The notes under the pieces were generated by a model. The model was not told where the DNA came from. It ran no database searches and saw nothing but the letters and a program-made list of their open reading frames with translations. 64,000 nucleotides of DNA from Isochrysis galbana (Eukaryota; Haptophyta; Isochrysidales; Isochrysidaceae), in assembly GCA_018136815.1 (NCBI GenBank), contig CM030934.1, positions 1,582,979-1,646,978 of the forward strand, in the 5' to 3' direction. Position 1 is the first letter of the stretch, and each line of letters starts with the position of its first letter. Shown piece after piece: positions 27,494 to 38,392 of the stretch. The position numbers were made by a program, and so were the translations under genes.

Positions 27494-28622
27494 AATATTG
27501 ACCTATTGACCTATATATAGCGTGAACCCTGTTCGAGGCGCCTTGTGCGGGGGGCGGACGGCAGTTGTGCGAATTTGCGTTCATGCCTCCTAGGAAGGGG
27601 CGGACGGGGGTGCGTGCCACCCTCCACCATCGGAGCGCTACTGCTAACGCCACGCTGACACTATACACTATACACCAACTACCAACTACCCTCGCCCTCA
27701 GGCTTACGGCGCCACTTAGACATCTTCTTAGCAGAGTACAGGTGAAAGAGGAGCCGTCCTGCTCAGCGGCAGCACCGATGGAAAACATGCACAAGTGACC
27801 AGCTCTCATTGTGAGTAAAATGTTGCGCAGTGTCAACTCGATTCGTCGCACCGGTGGCATGCTCACATGAGCTTGTCACAAGCAAGCACAACTGACAAGT
27901 GCAAGTGACAAGTACAAGGGACAAATGCTCCGACTGGCAGGGCATTCTCTGGCCAGGAGTTCTGCACTATCGGAACATTAAAGCAGCTGAGCCCGGACGA
28001 ACTACAACAGGACAGCGTTGGAGGTGAGCATAGCACGTGAAGGGCGCTCGGAGCAAGCGCTAAAAGCCATGCCGTCGCATGAGCCCGTTGTGCGCGCCAT
28101 CTCTGGGACGCAACAAGTGCTTCTCAGATCGTGGGTGAGTCCTCTGTATTCTCACGAGTTGTTGCGAGTACCCGGCCGCCAGGCCCACCGATGAGATGCG
28201 AACAGAAGACGGCCCGCATGCCATTCAGCAGTGCATCTAGCTGAGCCAAGGACAATACGAGAGAAGAGTTGATTGGAGGACAATCTACGAGAAGCAACTC
28301 TCGACTGTACACAGCCCGTCGCCACGCATAGCGAAGCGAACTGCGATACCTTTTGCTGGCGTCGTAAATTTTGACTTGCAATCCCAACATTGTGTGTGTC
28401 TCTTTCGCATGCGAAGAGATGTTTGAAGCAGCGTCGCAGCGATGGCATGTCTCACGCTGCGCCGCCATCAAAAAGAGGGCAGCAAGAGCGATCATGTACC
28501 TCGCTTGCTTTTGGTCTTGATATCTCCCCGAGACTCGGGTAGGCGGCCATCACAGTCGAATAGCAGCAGCATCCCTCGCACAAGGCTTTCTGCAATAGGG
28601 GCGCCGTGCGTTGCGAGCAGCT
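27494..28622. other. Region without a confident gene
   Basis: A short plus-strand frame begins at 27583 (MPPRKGRTGVRATLHHRSAT) and a minus-strand frame covers 28124-28495 (KIYDASKRYRSSLRYAWRRA, LVLSLAQLDALLNGMRAVF). The latter looks natural and could be a small gene or terminal exon, but no splice partner or domain is evident. AAGTGCAAGTGACAAGTAC-type repeats lie at 27880-27920. Confidence 0.3.
28124..28495 (-). CDS. Possible small protein, 123 aa
   Basis: This open frame on the minus strand starts MIALAALFLMAAQ, which could act as a signal peptide, followed by three Cys within fifteen residues (CHRC and DAASN region). No homology is recognised. It lies about 130 bp downstream of the DDX6 gene on the same strand. 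The evidence is coding-like composition only. Confidence 0.25.
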   Translation of the reverse strand: MIALAALFLMAAQRETCHRCDAASNISSHAKETHTMLGLQVKIYDASKRYRSSLRYAWRRAVYSRELLLVDCPPINSSLVLSLAQLDALLNGMRAVFCSHLIGGPGGRVLATTRENTEDSPTI

Positions 28623-30338
28623 CTACGCGTAGGCGTACAGCGATTTGTCGATCTGTGGTGGAATCGGCTTGATCTCGGTGGCCAGGTCCTTCTCAATCTT
28701 GTAAAGGTTGAACCGATCCTCATACGTGATGAGGTTGATGGCGAGACCGAGGTGGCCAAAACGTCCCGAGCGGCCAATGCGATGAAGATACGTCTCTGCT
28801 TGCTTAGGGAAGTCGAAATTGATGACAACATTGACGGAGGGGATGTCGATACCGCGGGTGAACAAGTCGGATGAGACAAGATTCCGGCAGGCGCCATTTC
28901 TAAAGTCGTGGAAGACGCGGTTACGATGTTGTTGGATCATCTTAGCATGGATGTAGTAGCAAGAGAAGCCGAGCTCGGTGATCTTCTTCGCAAGCAGCTC
29001 AACGCGTGTTGTCGAGTTGCAGAAGATGATCGACTGGTTGATTGAGAGCTTGGCAAAAAGGGTGTTGAGGCAGTGGACCTTTTGCTTCTCCTCGACGAAC
29101 GCATAGTATTGTGTGACGCCTTTGAGAGTGAGTTCGTCCATTAAATTGATTTCGTATGGCTTGTTCATAACGCGGTCCCGGAATGAGGCCACCTTGACTG
29201 GGAATGTGGCCGAGAAGAGCAGGATCTGCCGACCCTGTGGCATGCGTCGCACGAGCTTCTCCACAAGTGGCATGAACTCAGGGGAGAGCAGTTTGTCCGC
29301 TTCATCTAGGGCGATCGTCATGCACTGGCTTAAGTTGGCAACGTTCTTCTCGGCCATGTCGAGGATACGACCTGGTGTCGAGATCATAATGTGCACTGGC
29401 TTGATTAGCCTCAGGATGTCATCGTGCAGCGACGAGCCACCAGTGGATACCATGATCTCAAGGTGGAGGTGCTTGCCGAGGTCGCGGCACACTTGCGATG
29501 TTTGGAGCGCCAGCTCACGAGTCGGCACAAGGATGACGGCCTGGATGTAATCCTTCGAGGCGTCAACTTTCTCCAGGATGGGAATGACGAACGCAGCTGT
29601 CTTGCCGGTGCCATTCTTGGCGCGAGCTAGGATGTCGCGACCAGCGAGAGCAATCGGTATGCTCTCCTCCTGTATGGGTGAAGGGCGCTCAAATCCAGCC
29701 TCGAAGATGCCCATGAGGAGCTCGCGCTTGAGGAAATAGTCCTCGAAATCGTTGCCCTTGGTTGCGGTTACGTCCTCAGTCTTCACACGCTCATCTCGCG
29801 CAGGCAAAGCCAAAGAATCTTTCCAGTCCCCCTGGCCATTGCTCGAGGCGCCGTGCGGCATGCCATACTGAGGGGGAGGTGGGGCTCTCATCTGTTGCAG
29901 GGGTTGTGAGATTCTCTGCTGGGTCGTCGCTTCCTGTGGTCGTTGGGGTGGCTGTGTGCCCTGTACCGGCGCCGCCTGTTGCTGCCGCATAGCTGCCTGT
30001 TGCTGGGCAAGCAGCTGCTGCTGCTGAAGCAGCAGCTGTTGCTGGCGTGCTACCTGTGCCTGTGCTGCTGCGAGCTGCGCAGCCTGAGCCTCGAGCGAGG
30101 CCTGCGTGAGGCCCTGGGCTAGCGGCATGGACGGTGCCGCTGACTGTTGTCGGGACTGCGAACCGGAGTAGCCACCGCGTCCCCCCGGCTGCCCAATCCC
30201 TAGGCCTCCTTTCCCCCCGCCGCGGCCCCGCCGCTGCTGGCCCTGCCCGGCCTGGCCCTTGCCGCCCTCGGTGGGCACTGGGCGCTGGGCGTGCTGCATC
30301 GCTAGACGCTGGGCCATCGTCATGTTCCCTTGCTGCAT
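28623..30338 (-). CDS. DDX6: DEAD-box RNA helicase, DDX6/Dhh1 family, 571 aa
   Basis: DDX6/Dhh1 is a cytoplasmic ATP-dependent helicase that represses translation, activates decapping and builds P-bodies. The core is textbook: Q motif ([16 protein letters not shown]), motif I AKNGTGKT (Lys246), [33 protein letters not shown] (345-348), SATFP, then domain 2 with [50 protein letters not shown] and [13 protein letters not shown]. The family hallmark [20 protein letters not shown] is present. It has a Gln-rich N-terminal extension (about residues 60-115) longer than usual, and the start ATG at 30338 ([15 protein letters not shown]) was chosen because upstream frame is only poly-Gly/Pro from homopolymer tracts. 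There are no introns. Confidence 0.93.
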   Translation of the reverse strand: MQQGNMTMAQRLAMQHAQRPVPTEGGKGQAGQGQQRRGRGGGKGGLGIGQPGGRGGYSGSQSRQQSAAPSMPLAQGLTQASLEAQAAQLAAAQAQVARQQQLLLQQQQLLAQQQAAMRQQQAAPVQGTQPPQRPQEATTQQRISQPLQQMRAPPPPQYGMPHGASSNGQGDWKDSLALPARDERVKTEDVTATKGNDFEDYFLKRELLMGIFEAGFERPSPIQEESIPIALAGRDILARAKNGTGKTAAFVIPILEKVDASKDYIQAVILVPTRELALQTSQVCRDLGKHLHLEIMVSTGGSSLHDDILRLIKPVHIMISTPGRILDMAEKNVANLSQCMTIALDEADKLLSPEFMPLVEKLVRRMPQGRQILLFSATFPVKVASFRDRVMNKPYEINLMDELTLKGVTQYYAFVEEKQKVHCLNTLFAKLSINQSIIFCNSTTRVELLAKKITELGFSCYYIHAKMIQQHRNRVFHDFRNGACRNLVSSDLFTRGIDIPSVNVVINFDFPKQAETYLHRIGRSGRFGHLGLAINLITYEDRFNLYKIEKDLATEIKPIPPQIDKSLYAYA

Positions 30339-30516
30339 AGCTCCCGAAGCTCGTGCGCGTCGGCCCGGTGGCTCTCTCCCCCTTCGGGAGTCTCTCGCCT
30401 GCCCTCTCCCGGTGGATCGGGGGCGGTCGAAGGGGGGGGGGGGAAGGGCGTGGGGGAGGGCAGGGGAGGAGAGGGGGCGCGGGCGCGGGCGGCGGCGTGG
30501 GAGGGGAGGAGGCGAG

Positions 30517-30547
<31 letters not shown>

Positions 30548-31064
30548 GGGCCGCAAGAGCGCGGGGGCTCGGGGCTCGGGGGGGGTGATGGGGACGGCGA
30601 GTTGTAGGGCGAGGGCTCACTAGAAAGTACTCTCTTACTTCAGCGCCGCCACCGTCGCCGCTGCCCCCCCCCCCCCCCCCCCCCCCCCCACCCCACCCCA
30701 CCCCACCCTTTCTGATGGCCGCCGCCCTGCGACTCTTCTCTCGGTCGTCGCCCCTCGCCCGGTCATCATCACCATGACCAGTACTGGGTTAGTACTACTT
30801 TATTACATTCCTTCCCAGTAAGAGAGTTGATGCTCCCTCGCTCCTCTCAGTCTGTCAGCGCTCGCTCCGCACGGCGGTGGCGGCCGCGGCGCGCGGCGCG
30901 AGCCATAGTTGTTGCGTCAGCTTGCGAGCTCGCAGGGTTTTGGAGCTTACACTGATATCAGTAACTTGTATCAGCTTGCAAGCGGCAACAACAAAACTGA
31001 CGTCCTAAAAACAAAACTTCCGGCGCCGCGCCGCCGCTAATGCCTTGCCACTCTCGCGAGGGGA
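30339..31064. other. Promoter-side region of DDX6 with long G and C tracts
   Basis: G-runs (about 30518-30545) and a C-run (about 30665-30688) flank a GC-rich stretch. A GATATCAGT motif cluster lies at 30948-30975 and recurs at 31640-31712, 47262-47332 and 50186-50262. Confidence 0.4.
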
Positions 31065-31379
31065 CTACAGCCACAGAGTGCGAGCGATGCGCGATGGGAG
31101 TATGCGAGTGCAATTGAACCTCCACCTCACTCTCACTCTCCAGAAGTGGAAGGATCTGCACAGTAATCCACTGGGGCAAGAATCCTCAAAAAATGGAGCG
31201 TTGATGATAATCTGACAGAGCCCAGCCCACTCCCTGCTACAGATCCAAAAAACGACGATCGTCCAGATAAGACACTCATCGGATACCATAAAATTCCACG
31301 CGGCATCGAACCGCAGACTCCTGGCGTTCTTCTCTTGCATCACCTCCGCTGAGCCACCACGACCAAAGATTCGCGCCAT
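31065..31379 (-). CDS. Possible small membrane protein or first exon
   Basis: The minus-strand frame encodes MARIFGRGGSAEVMQEKNAR followed by a hydrophobic segment (LIWTIVVFWICSREW). A possible splice donor (GAGA|GTGAGAG) lies near 31140. No partner exon or homologue is recognised. Confidence 0.25.
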   Translation of the reverse strand: MARIFGRGGSAEVMQEKNARSLRFDAAWNFMVSDECLIWTIVVFWICSREWAGLCQIIINAPFFEDSCPSGLLCRSFHFWRVRVRWRFNCTRILPSRIARTLWL

Positions 31380-31720
31380 TGATTAAAATAGAGTACTTAT
31401 CTCTTCTAGGCGGCCCCGCCCTCCTGCATTATTCTGTCATGAGTTCTTTCTCCCAGTTTCTGGAGGGTAGCCGAGCAGAGCGGAGCGCAGTGGCTTCGCT
31501 CGCAGGGGTATGCAGAGCTCTGCGGCCTGCGGCCTGCGGCCGTACGTACTGGTACTAGTACTACTACAACTAAAAGTAAAATAAAGTAAAATATCGCTAT
31601 GCGCTATGCTGAAGTCGTTTTAATTCTATTTGTTAGCTGAGAGGTGATATCAGTGATCTGCCTCAATTGAGCTCTTACTGATATCAGAAAGCTGATATTA
31701 GTACTGATACAACAACTATG
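31380..31720. other. Spacer with GATATCAG repeats
   Basis: It holds several copies of GATATCAGT and related palindromic motifs (31643-31705) directly left of the hAT-derived element's target duplication. No gene is seen. Confidence 0.35.
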
Positions 31721-32605
31721 TAAGGGTGTGAATAGGTTTGGTTTGGAGCTATTATATTTGAACCTAATAGTGCCCTTCGGCTATCTAGATAGATATAGAT
31801 AGTGCCCTTCGGCTATCTAGATAGATAAAGATAGTTGCCCTTCGCAACCTATTATCAGTATTATCAGTATTATCTAGATAGTTGGTTGTATGTATGGTTG
31901 TACGTAGCCGTTAGAGTTATTTTGTACTGCCGTATCACTTAAGTGCTGCGGCCCACATGACCTCTGCCCTTGGCGCGGCAGGCGCTTGGCTTGTTCGGTG
32001 TGTGTGGCTAGGCGTGTGCTAGCTTGCAATGAACTCAAGAATGACACTGTGGATTTTAACGGTAGCCCAATCTATCTATATCTATAGCGCCCGGCAGAAG
32101 AAAAAAAGAGGTGGAGAGGTGGAGGGCGAAAGCACCTGGCGCGCCGGAAGTCCTGCCAAACTTGGCTAAGATGGCTAGGCAATACCTCGGACGTCCAGCC
32201 TCGTCTGCGGGCGTCGAGCGCGCCTTCTCGAAAGTTGGGCCGCTGCTCCACGACGATATGGCAAGGCAGGTCAATCAGATGACAGCCTCGAGCACGCTTT
32301 GCTTGCGGGGAAGAATTGTGAGTGAATGTGAGTATGTGAGTTGGTGAGTGGTTGTTGGTTGTCCGTTCGCGCGTTCGCGCGCGCAGCGCGCTATAATTTT
32401 GCGGCGTCAGCGCAGTGCGTAGCCTGTCGTTGCGGCTTGGAAGGGCCTATTAATACCTTAATACCGTATTAGTAGGTTTCGCGCTTGCAACTTTCTAGAT
32501 AGATACAGATAGTGGCTCAGGGCTATCTAGATAGATACAGATAGTGCCTTTTGAGGGGTAGATAGCCTAATATCTAGATAGTTGTCTAACATGTTCACAG
32601 CCTTA
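31721..32605 (+). mobile_element. hAT-derived element with 8-bp target duplication
   Basis: CAACTATG lies at 31713-31720 and 32606-32613. The ends TAAGGGTGTGAA (left) and, inverted, TAAGGCTGTGAA (right) are the terminal repeats. Subterminal motifs CTAGATAGATA and GATAGTGCC recur two or three times near both ends (31785-31890 and 32490-32580). The middle keeps the end of a transposase gene (32111-32347). At 885 bp the element cannot encode a whole transposase, so it is a deletion derivative that would need help from elsewhere. Confidence 0.85.
32111..32347 (+). pseudogene. hAT transposase C-terminal remnant
   Basis: It encodes LPNLAKMARQYLGRPASSAG followed by VERAFSKVGPLLHDD, the classic hAT dimerisation (hATC) signature, then a stop at 32345-32347. 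Sequence differs clearly from the two other hAT C-termini in the window (PNSAA.ERVFSLL), so it represents another hAT family. Confidence 0.75.
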
Positions 32606-32729
32606 CAACTATGGCGCGAGCAGACGAGACGGCCATGCGATCGGCGGCGCGCAGAGAAAGAGGGAGCTGGGGGGGGGGGGGGGCAGGATGGCAGGATACC
32701 AAAATACAAAATAGGCGGGGTGGGGTGAG

Positions 32730-34422
32730 TAGGCCTTGGCAGAAATATCCGGATATATCTACTGGATATTTGGGCGAATTTTGGCAGGACTAGCTATCTC
32801 TGGATATTTCCATGGGTGCCCCGGATACTTGGTGGATATTTGGGTGGGTGTGGGGGGTCTACGCGCTAAAACAAAACCCTTGCAGAGCAAGAATGAGCGC
32901 GTGGCTCGGCTGGGGGTCACTAGGAAAGTCCCACACAGAGGATAGGGTAGATTACGTTAATAAAGAGGCTGAATAACTAATACTTACTCGATCGCAGGAT
33001 GATTACGACAGACACAGACAGAGCCTGCGAGCACGCAGCGCCATGCCGCGGCGAGGTGAAGCCCTCTTGCCCCCAGGCCCGCAGCCATTGCCATCCCCAT
33101 GCCTGCCCGAGCAAATGCGCGGCGCGCGAGCTACGGGCTCGCGTTTGCGCCGCTCGCTCAGCTCGCGCCGCGCGCCGCGCCAGTTGCCCTCTCACTCAAG
33201 CAAGCACGTGGTTGCCCACTGCCCACAACCACAACCACACACACCCTCCAATCGCACATGAGCATGAATTACCACACCACCACCTCATCACCCACCGCCC
33301 ACCGCTGCGCTCACAGCTTCCAAACGGCTGCGATCATCATCGCGCCGGAGTTTGGAAGAGGAGGAGGAGGAGGAGGAGATGCGAGAGGAGCTGGCGGTGG
33401 TGGGGCCGCTCACTCTCGACGGCGTGCAAGAGTCCGAGGAGCTGCAGGACGAAAAGGAGGAGGAGGAGGAGGGAAGCGCGATCGACGAGACGGACGAGAT
33501 GGCCAACGAGAGGACAACCGAGGACGGGGAGAGCGGCGCGGCGGCCGGCAGCTCATCATCTCCAACGTTGAAGGTGGGTGTGCGAGTCGTGTACGATACG
33601 TTGGGCCAATGCGTTATCACCGCGATGGGCGACGGCACACTACATGGGAATAAGAAGTTGCAGTTGGAGTTCGAGGCGAACGGGGCGAAGAGGCGCAAAT
33701 GGGTCAACAAGAGCGATGTGTGCTTGCAGGTATGCCATACAAGTTTGATGGGTTGATGGGTGCTTGCTACCCTCACTTGCTTCGCCCACATTCCAAACAT
33801 AGCCGATGGGATGAAGAATGAATTGCCAGATTATTTGCAAGCATGTCAAGGCCTTGTTATTGACCATGGAGATGTCGGCGACTTTACTACATCGGTGCTC
33901 AAATGGTGGGCATCGCATCACAAACGCTTCCCTATGTGGGCACAAGCAGCTAGGATTGCTTTTTGTCTCAGTCCCAATTCAGCTGCTTCGTGAACGTGTC
34001 TTCTCATTACTCCAGTGCTCGTTTGGTGCGAACCGTGATAGCTCTTTAGCAGACCAAGTTCAAGCGTCAGTGATGTTGCGATACAATCGCAGCAAACGCT
34101 AGCAGTCGTGATGTGTGACGTGCGACGTGCAAGTGCCAAGTACCAAGTAGCAAACTTCAAATGTAGGTATGTGTATGTGAAAATTGCAGCAGCTATAGCT
34201 ATAGACCAATAGTCTACAAGTGGTGGGAGATGATGGTGTATGTGAGGTAGACGTAGACGTGTAACGGGCTCGAAAATCGAAAATACCGCGCGGGCATGCT
34301 AGCGGTATTTATAGCGCACAACTGGATATTTTTCTGGATATTTGGGTAAATTGCTGGATATTTTGCGGATATTTTTGCTGGATATTTGGGTCCGATTTTG
34401 TGGATATTTCTGCCAAGGCCTA
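32730..34422 (+). mobile_element. hAT element with 8-bp duplication and GGATATTT subterminal arrays
   Basis: GGGGTGAG lies at 32722-32729 and 34423-34430. The ends are 21-bp inverted repeats beginning TAGGCCTTGGCAGAAATATC (32730-32750 and, inverted, 34402-34422). Inside each end GGATATTT or its complement recurs: about five times at 32741-32850 and six times at 34324-34410. Such arrays are typical transposase-binding sites. The coding remainder is short (33352-34102), so this is a shortened copy related to the hAT at 7642-10320. Confidence 0.9.
33352..34102 (+). pseudogene. hAT transposase remnant, spliced, one frameshift
   Basis: The first part is acidic (EEEE...), then encodes VGVRVVYDTLGQCVITAMGD and KKLQLEFEANGAKRRKWVNK, which resembles the chromo/tudor-like patch of the 7921-10320 transposase (WQVKYDVDGT). 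A donor (TTGCAG|GTATGCC near 33729) likely splices it to the dimerisation region (VLKWWASHHKRFPMWAQAAR, then PNSAAS, then ERVFSLLQCSFG). One extra base near 33988 breaks the frame between PNSAAS and ERVFS. The BED finger and most of the catalytic core are absent. Confidence 0.7.
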
Positions 34423-34669
34423 GGGGTGAGGGTGTAGGTAGAGGTAGTCTACAGGTAGTAGGCGTACGGGGAGGGGGGAGGGGGGAGGGCGCAAAACGCA
34501 AAACTCTTATTTTAACCGTAGAAGCACAGTTATAATTGTAAAATCGCCATTTTAAGCCTAGAAGTGGTGTGTATCCTGGTCTGGGGCTCCCCTAGATACA
34601 GTAGATACAGCTGTATCTGGCCCCTCCCCCAGATACAGTATCCTGTATCACCCATCTAGGCCTCTGACG

Positions 34670-35155
34670 GCCGTGCGGAAATATATCTCAGGCCCCCCTC
34701 CGGTATTATTTTACCGATGGCCTTCATGCGCGCAGTGCGGCCAGCTTTTCCGAGTTATCGAAGCTTCCGAAAACAGACTTGCAGAAGTCCCTGGAGAAGG
34801 AATGGTCACACCAAATGGCAAATGGATCGGGCCCTCACAACCACAACCACAACGCGGCGCACATAGACATAGCAGACGCGCCGCACATCATAGAAGCCTC
34901 AACAGGCAACAGGCCCGTCTCTCCCCCCGTCCAACGCCAACGCTAGGCCCAAGGTAGTACACGTGGGCCGACCCCCCGAAACCGAAGAACAAGAACAAGG
35001 AGCAAGGAGTACGAGGGGGGAGCGGGAAGGAGGGAGTGGAAGAGGCAAGGGCGATGGCAGCGGGAAACCAGAGGAAGGAGTGTCTATAGTAGCCAAGCGG
35101 ACAATTCCAAGAAATTTTTAATTTAGCCCAGAATCTTGAATCTTCATTTTTTTTT
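34670..35155 (+). mobile_element. LINE 3' end, T-tailed
   Basis: A coding remnant (KTDLQKSLEKEWSHQMANGS region) is followed by G/A-rich 3' UTR and AGCCCAGAATCTTGAATCTTCA with nine T at 35146-35155. The same terminal motif ends the LINE at 12629. Confidence 0.55.
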
Positions 35156-35421
35156 GCTTGTGCGGAGGGAGCGGTCGCTTCGATAGCGATTAGCCTCCAG
35201 GTTGGAGAGCAAGCGGCAGGAATTGGCAGGCGCAGGTAGGCCAGCAGGACAGGAGAGAGGCGCGGCGGCACGCTACATCGCAACGAGGTATAAACGTTAG
35301 GTGAGTAGCCTTGCGTCTTTAGCGACTATTTAGACTATGTGAGGAAGTGTGCGTGTGATGGTGCGTGGATGATTGGAAGGATGCACAGAGAGGAGTGCAA
35401 TAATACATCGCTTACACTTAG
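35156..35421. other. Spacer
   Basis: Between the LINE tail and the minus-strand gene nothing is recognised. Confidence 0.3.
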
Positions 35422-37098
35422 CTAGATTGGTGATGGCGTTGAGCTAGACAACTTCACAGGATGTGGGCTCTCCGCCCCGTCAATGCTGAGTAATCTCTCC
35501 AATGCATCTTCCAGCTGTCTCATCTCCGAGCTTTGCACAGTATCCACATCAGCCTTGGAAGATGGTGTGTCGTCTCGGGCAAGTCGAATCAACACGTGCA
35601 GTATCAGGATTGGGTACTCGGATTTGAACTCTCCTGGCTCTCCGTCGTTCGTGGCAAACATCGCGACACATCGATCAATTGTGAGTAGCATCCCAGCATC
35701 TAGTCGTATCACCCGCGGAGCTTCTCCTACCATCTATGAGGTATCAAAGCGAAAGGTTGAGGCTTGCACTCCGGCAATTGTGCGCATTGGGCAATGGAGC
35801 CGCTCGGGAATAGACCGTAAACGAGGAATCGCACGTTTGCAACAGCACTACGCGCCATTGTATAGAGCCCAGCTCTGTGTGCAAGCACTCACCAAAGGTA
35901 TGCATTGGTGCTGCTCGTCTAGGCCCAAGACCATGACATCGAGTACGGCCCTCCAACATGACTGTGCACAACCAAAGCCCACGTCCCCCACATCATGGGG
36001 AGGGCGAGGTGACGTGGCTGCGGCACCTGCAAGAGCTCCATGGGATTGAGCGTCCATCACAGCCTTCTCTCTACCCGTATCAATACTGTGACATGAGCCT
36101 TGGCTCGGCTTCAAAGCGTACGGAGTGCAGTGCAAACCGATCTCAATTGAAGTATCCAAGCTGGCTTGAGAGGTGTCCACGTCGTACATGGCTGGACAGG
36201 GCATGCCAGTTATGGGAGGAAGACTAGCGCTGCTGTGACTTGCCCCTAGTTGGGATGATGGTAGCACGCCGGACTCGAACTCGGCACCATTTCCGTGGAG
36301 ACTCTGCGGTGCCTCGGGGGATGTCAAGTCTCCTGCATGCTCCAGCTGGCCACCCACCTCAAAAAAAGCTGAGAGCGAAGGTGGTCCGTCAGCGATGCGT
36401 TGAATTGTATTAGGTGGCAGCCGAGGGTGTGACTGTGCTTTCGATTTCACACAGCTTGTCTTGGATGACACGAACGTCGCACTCGCCAAGCCCTGCGTGG
36501 AGAGCCATACCGCGGTGTCACTTCCCAAGGGCGGTAGGGGAAGTACAACATTCGACCTCGATGTATGCTCGAGGCGAATCCTTGTCATGTCTTCCTCAAG
36601 AATCCGGTCAACCGCTAGTCGCACAACTACGCCCTCCTGTGGGGTCAGTGCGCCATCGACGATCGGCGTCGAAGAAGACGACCTGATCACTTCTGCAGAG
36701 AGGATATGCAGCCGATATTGCCCCAACCGGCGCACTGCAAAGGCAGTACCTGGGAAGGTCTTCCTCACAGGCAGTAAAGAGACGTCAAGCCATTCGTGGA
36801 GGAAGGAATCTGACGCCGCAGCAATACATCCAGCGCTGATATCACCTATCTCTGCGCGCAGATATACTCCACCTACCGAGGGTGGACCGCTCGCAGCACC
36901 CAACACTTGAGCCGTGCCTTCCGTTCGTGCATCCGACGGCAATGGGGCAAAGTGCTGAGCCGCGCCCAGCCAGAGGCGGATGCCTTGTCGGTCGAGCGAG
37001 AGCGGTGCGTCGCCAAGCACGAGCACGTGTACACCGAGAAATCGCGGCGCGCGCAGGCAGCACTCGCCAAGAGGCTGTCGCCGAGAGTCCTCGCTCAT
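35422..37098 (-). CDS. Unknown protein, two exons, 505 aa
   Basis: Minus-strand exons are 37098-35893 and 35733-35422. The 159-bp intron has GTGAGT and CTCATAG boundaries and is phase 0 (HQCIPL|MVGEAP). I recognise no domain. The first 240 residues look folded, with beta-rich stretches (LGVHVLVLGDAPLSLDRQGI, GVYLRAEIGDISAGCIAAAS, LRRL..LHILSAEVIRSSSS, GVVVRLAVDRILEEDMTRIR). The middle (240-400) is Ser/Pro-rich and disordered. The end is helical (KSEYPILILHVLIRLARDD, MRQLEDALERLLSIDG). There is no signal peptide or membrane helix. The start (CTCATCG context in reverse) has no rival. The second exon begins with an in-frame ATG, so a short isoform is conceivable. Confidence 0.6.
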
Positions 37099-37430
37099 CG
37101 TTCGCGCTGTCGTCGCTATCTCTTCTGTTTTTCTGTCTCTAAAGCTCTAGAGTACACTGCATGTAGCCACACTAACACCCACTACCTCGGTGAGGTCTCC
37201 GACACCGGCGACATAGTGGGCACCGAAGACGTCCAACGCTACCACCCTCCGGCCCGATGGGAGAATGGATACAAAGGGCCCAAATACATGGAATATCCGC
37301 TAGCTGACGAATACGCCATACAAAAAGGAAGGATCGCACTCGACGCGATGACGGTTTCCGACATAACAAAAGTCGCGCTCAAAGCGACACGTCTCAAAGT
37401 CGCGTTCCGTCAAAAGAGGGCCAGGTGATA

Positions 37431-37632
37431 ATTTTGTTTTCACTCAGAATGCTTGTTTTCTTTTTAGGGTGTGTGCGAAAAGTTTTTTACCCGTAATATG
37501 GCAACAATACAATGGATCAGGGCGCGTGGAGCAATCACGTCCGCTGTAACGCTCCACGTCGTCCTCGGTGCCACAAAGCAGCCGAGCACGACGGACCATG
37601 TCACGTGATGTCTACCTTTCTTCTGAACCAGC
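37431..37632 (+). other. Cys/His-rich coding-like scrap
   Basis: The plus strand encodes WSNHVRCNAPRRPRCHKAAE followed by HDGPCHVM, a C/H spacing that could bind zinc. It is not part of the LINE alignment and has no clear ends. It may be a captured exon. Confidence 0.25.
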
Positions 37633-38004
37633 AACTAAGTTTATACTTGGTTCGCCCATGGGGGGGCACGAGCCCCCCCCTCTCTCCACTCCTCCCCTGC
37701 CATGGGGGAGGAACCACCCATGCTCCTGGCATGCCTGATGGCTTGCCAGGAGCAGACTGCCCTGCTGACCCACTCTCTCACTGGCAGGCTTGCCTGCCTC
37801 GCGCGTCCTGGCCTGCCGTGGCCAGCCCATCGCTCCAACCCCCCCTCCCCCCCTGTTCGACAGGCAGACAGGTGCAGATTGGGGACCCCTGAGGCACAGG
37901 AGCGCCAGCGAGGGAGAGGCAGGGGAGGCCAGGGCCCAGCCCCAGCCTCCTCTGCCCCCTGAGCTGGCCTCCAGGGGCCTCCAGGGGTCGCCAGGGGCAG
38001 CTGG
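37633..38004 (+). mobile_element. Non-autonomous retroelement copy (leader plus body)
   Basis: The leader hairpin is CTAAGT (37635-37640), TTAT, ACTTGG (37645-37650) with a G-T pair, then TTCGCCCATGGGGGG. The body hairpin at 37722-37753 has GCTCCTGGCA/TGCCAGGAGC, a compensated base-pair swap relative to 16939-16970. Similarity to the other copies ends at about 38004. No target duplication was found, so it may be truncated. Confidence 0.75.
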
Positions 38005-38205
38005 CCTTCTTGTTCTTGTTCTCCATATAGAGTTTGCCAGCTGCTCGGCGCACTTGCACCATGGGACTCGTTTCAGCGTACGCGACCGCCGTGATGTATT
38101 CCATGAAGAGGTACGCGACGGCGGCCTCGTCTCCAATGTATTTGGTCTTTGGGATCTTGTCGTACTCGTCGGAGTAGTCGCCGACGATCGACGACGACGA
38201 CTCAA
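38005..38205 (-). pseudogene. Orphan exon-like coding fragment
   Basis: The minus strand has an open, normal-looking stretch (SIVGDYSDEYDKIPKTKYIG, then DEAAVAYLFMEYITAVAYAE, then MVQVRRAAGKLYMENKNKK) with no low-complexity bias. It joins the retroelement body directly at 38004 and LINE sequence at about 38213. It matches nothing else in the window and I do not recognise it. It may be an exon of a displaced host gene. Confidence 0.35.
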
Positions 38206-38392
38206 AAAACTAAAGACAGACTATTCGCATACCCGAACTCACCGACGCAGGATAGCCTCAAAGCCCTTTTACCTCATAGCATGGAAATACATAATAAGCG
38301 ACTTCTACAAAGTAGAATTCGAAAACTACACTTTCATCACGTGTCGGTCATCGAAAGAATCCTAAACAGGTTCACGGTCCTCGTCGGAGGTC

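Noticed and set aside
30339-30701. A longer DDX6 N-terminus starting at 30701
   Set aside because: The extra 121 residues are poly-Gly, poly-Pro and Arg from homopolymer tracts; DDX6 proteins begin near the Gln-rich part.
36255-36290. A tRNA-like B-box (GTTCGAGTCC on the minus strand)
   Set aside because: It lies inside the coding frame of the two-exon minus gene (encoding GAEFESGVLP). No acceptor stem or A-box is found at the right distance.
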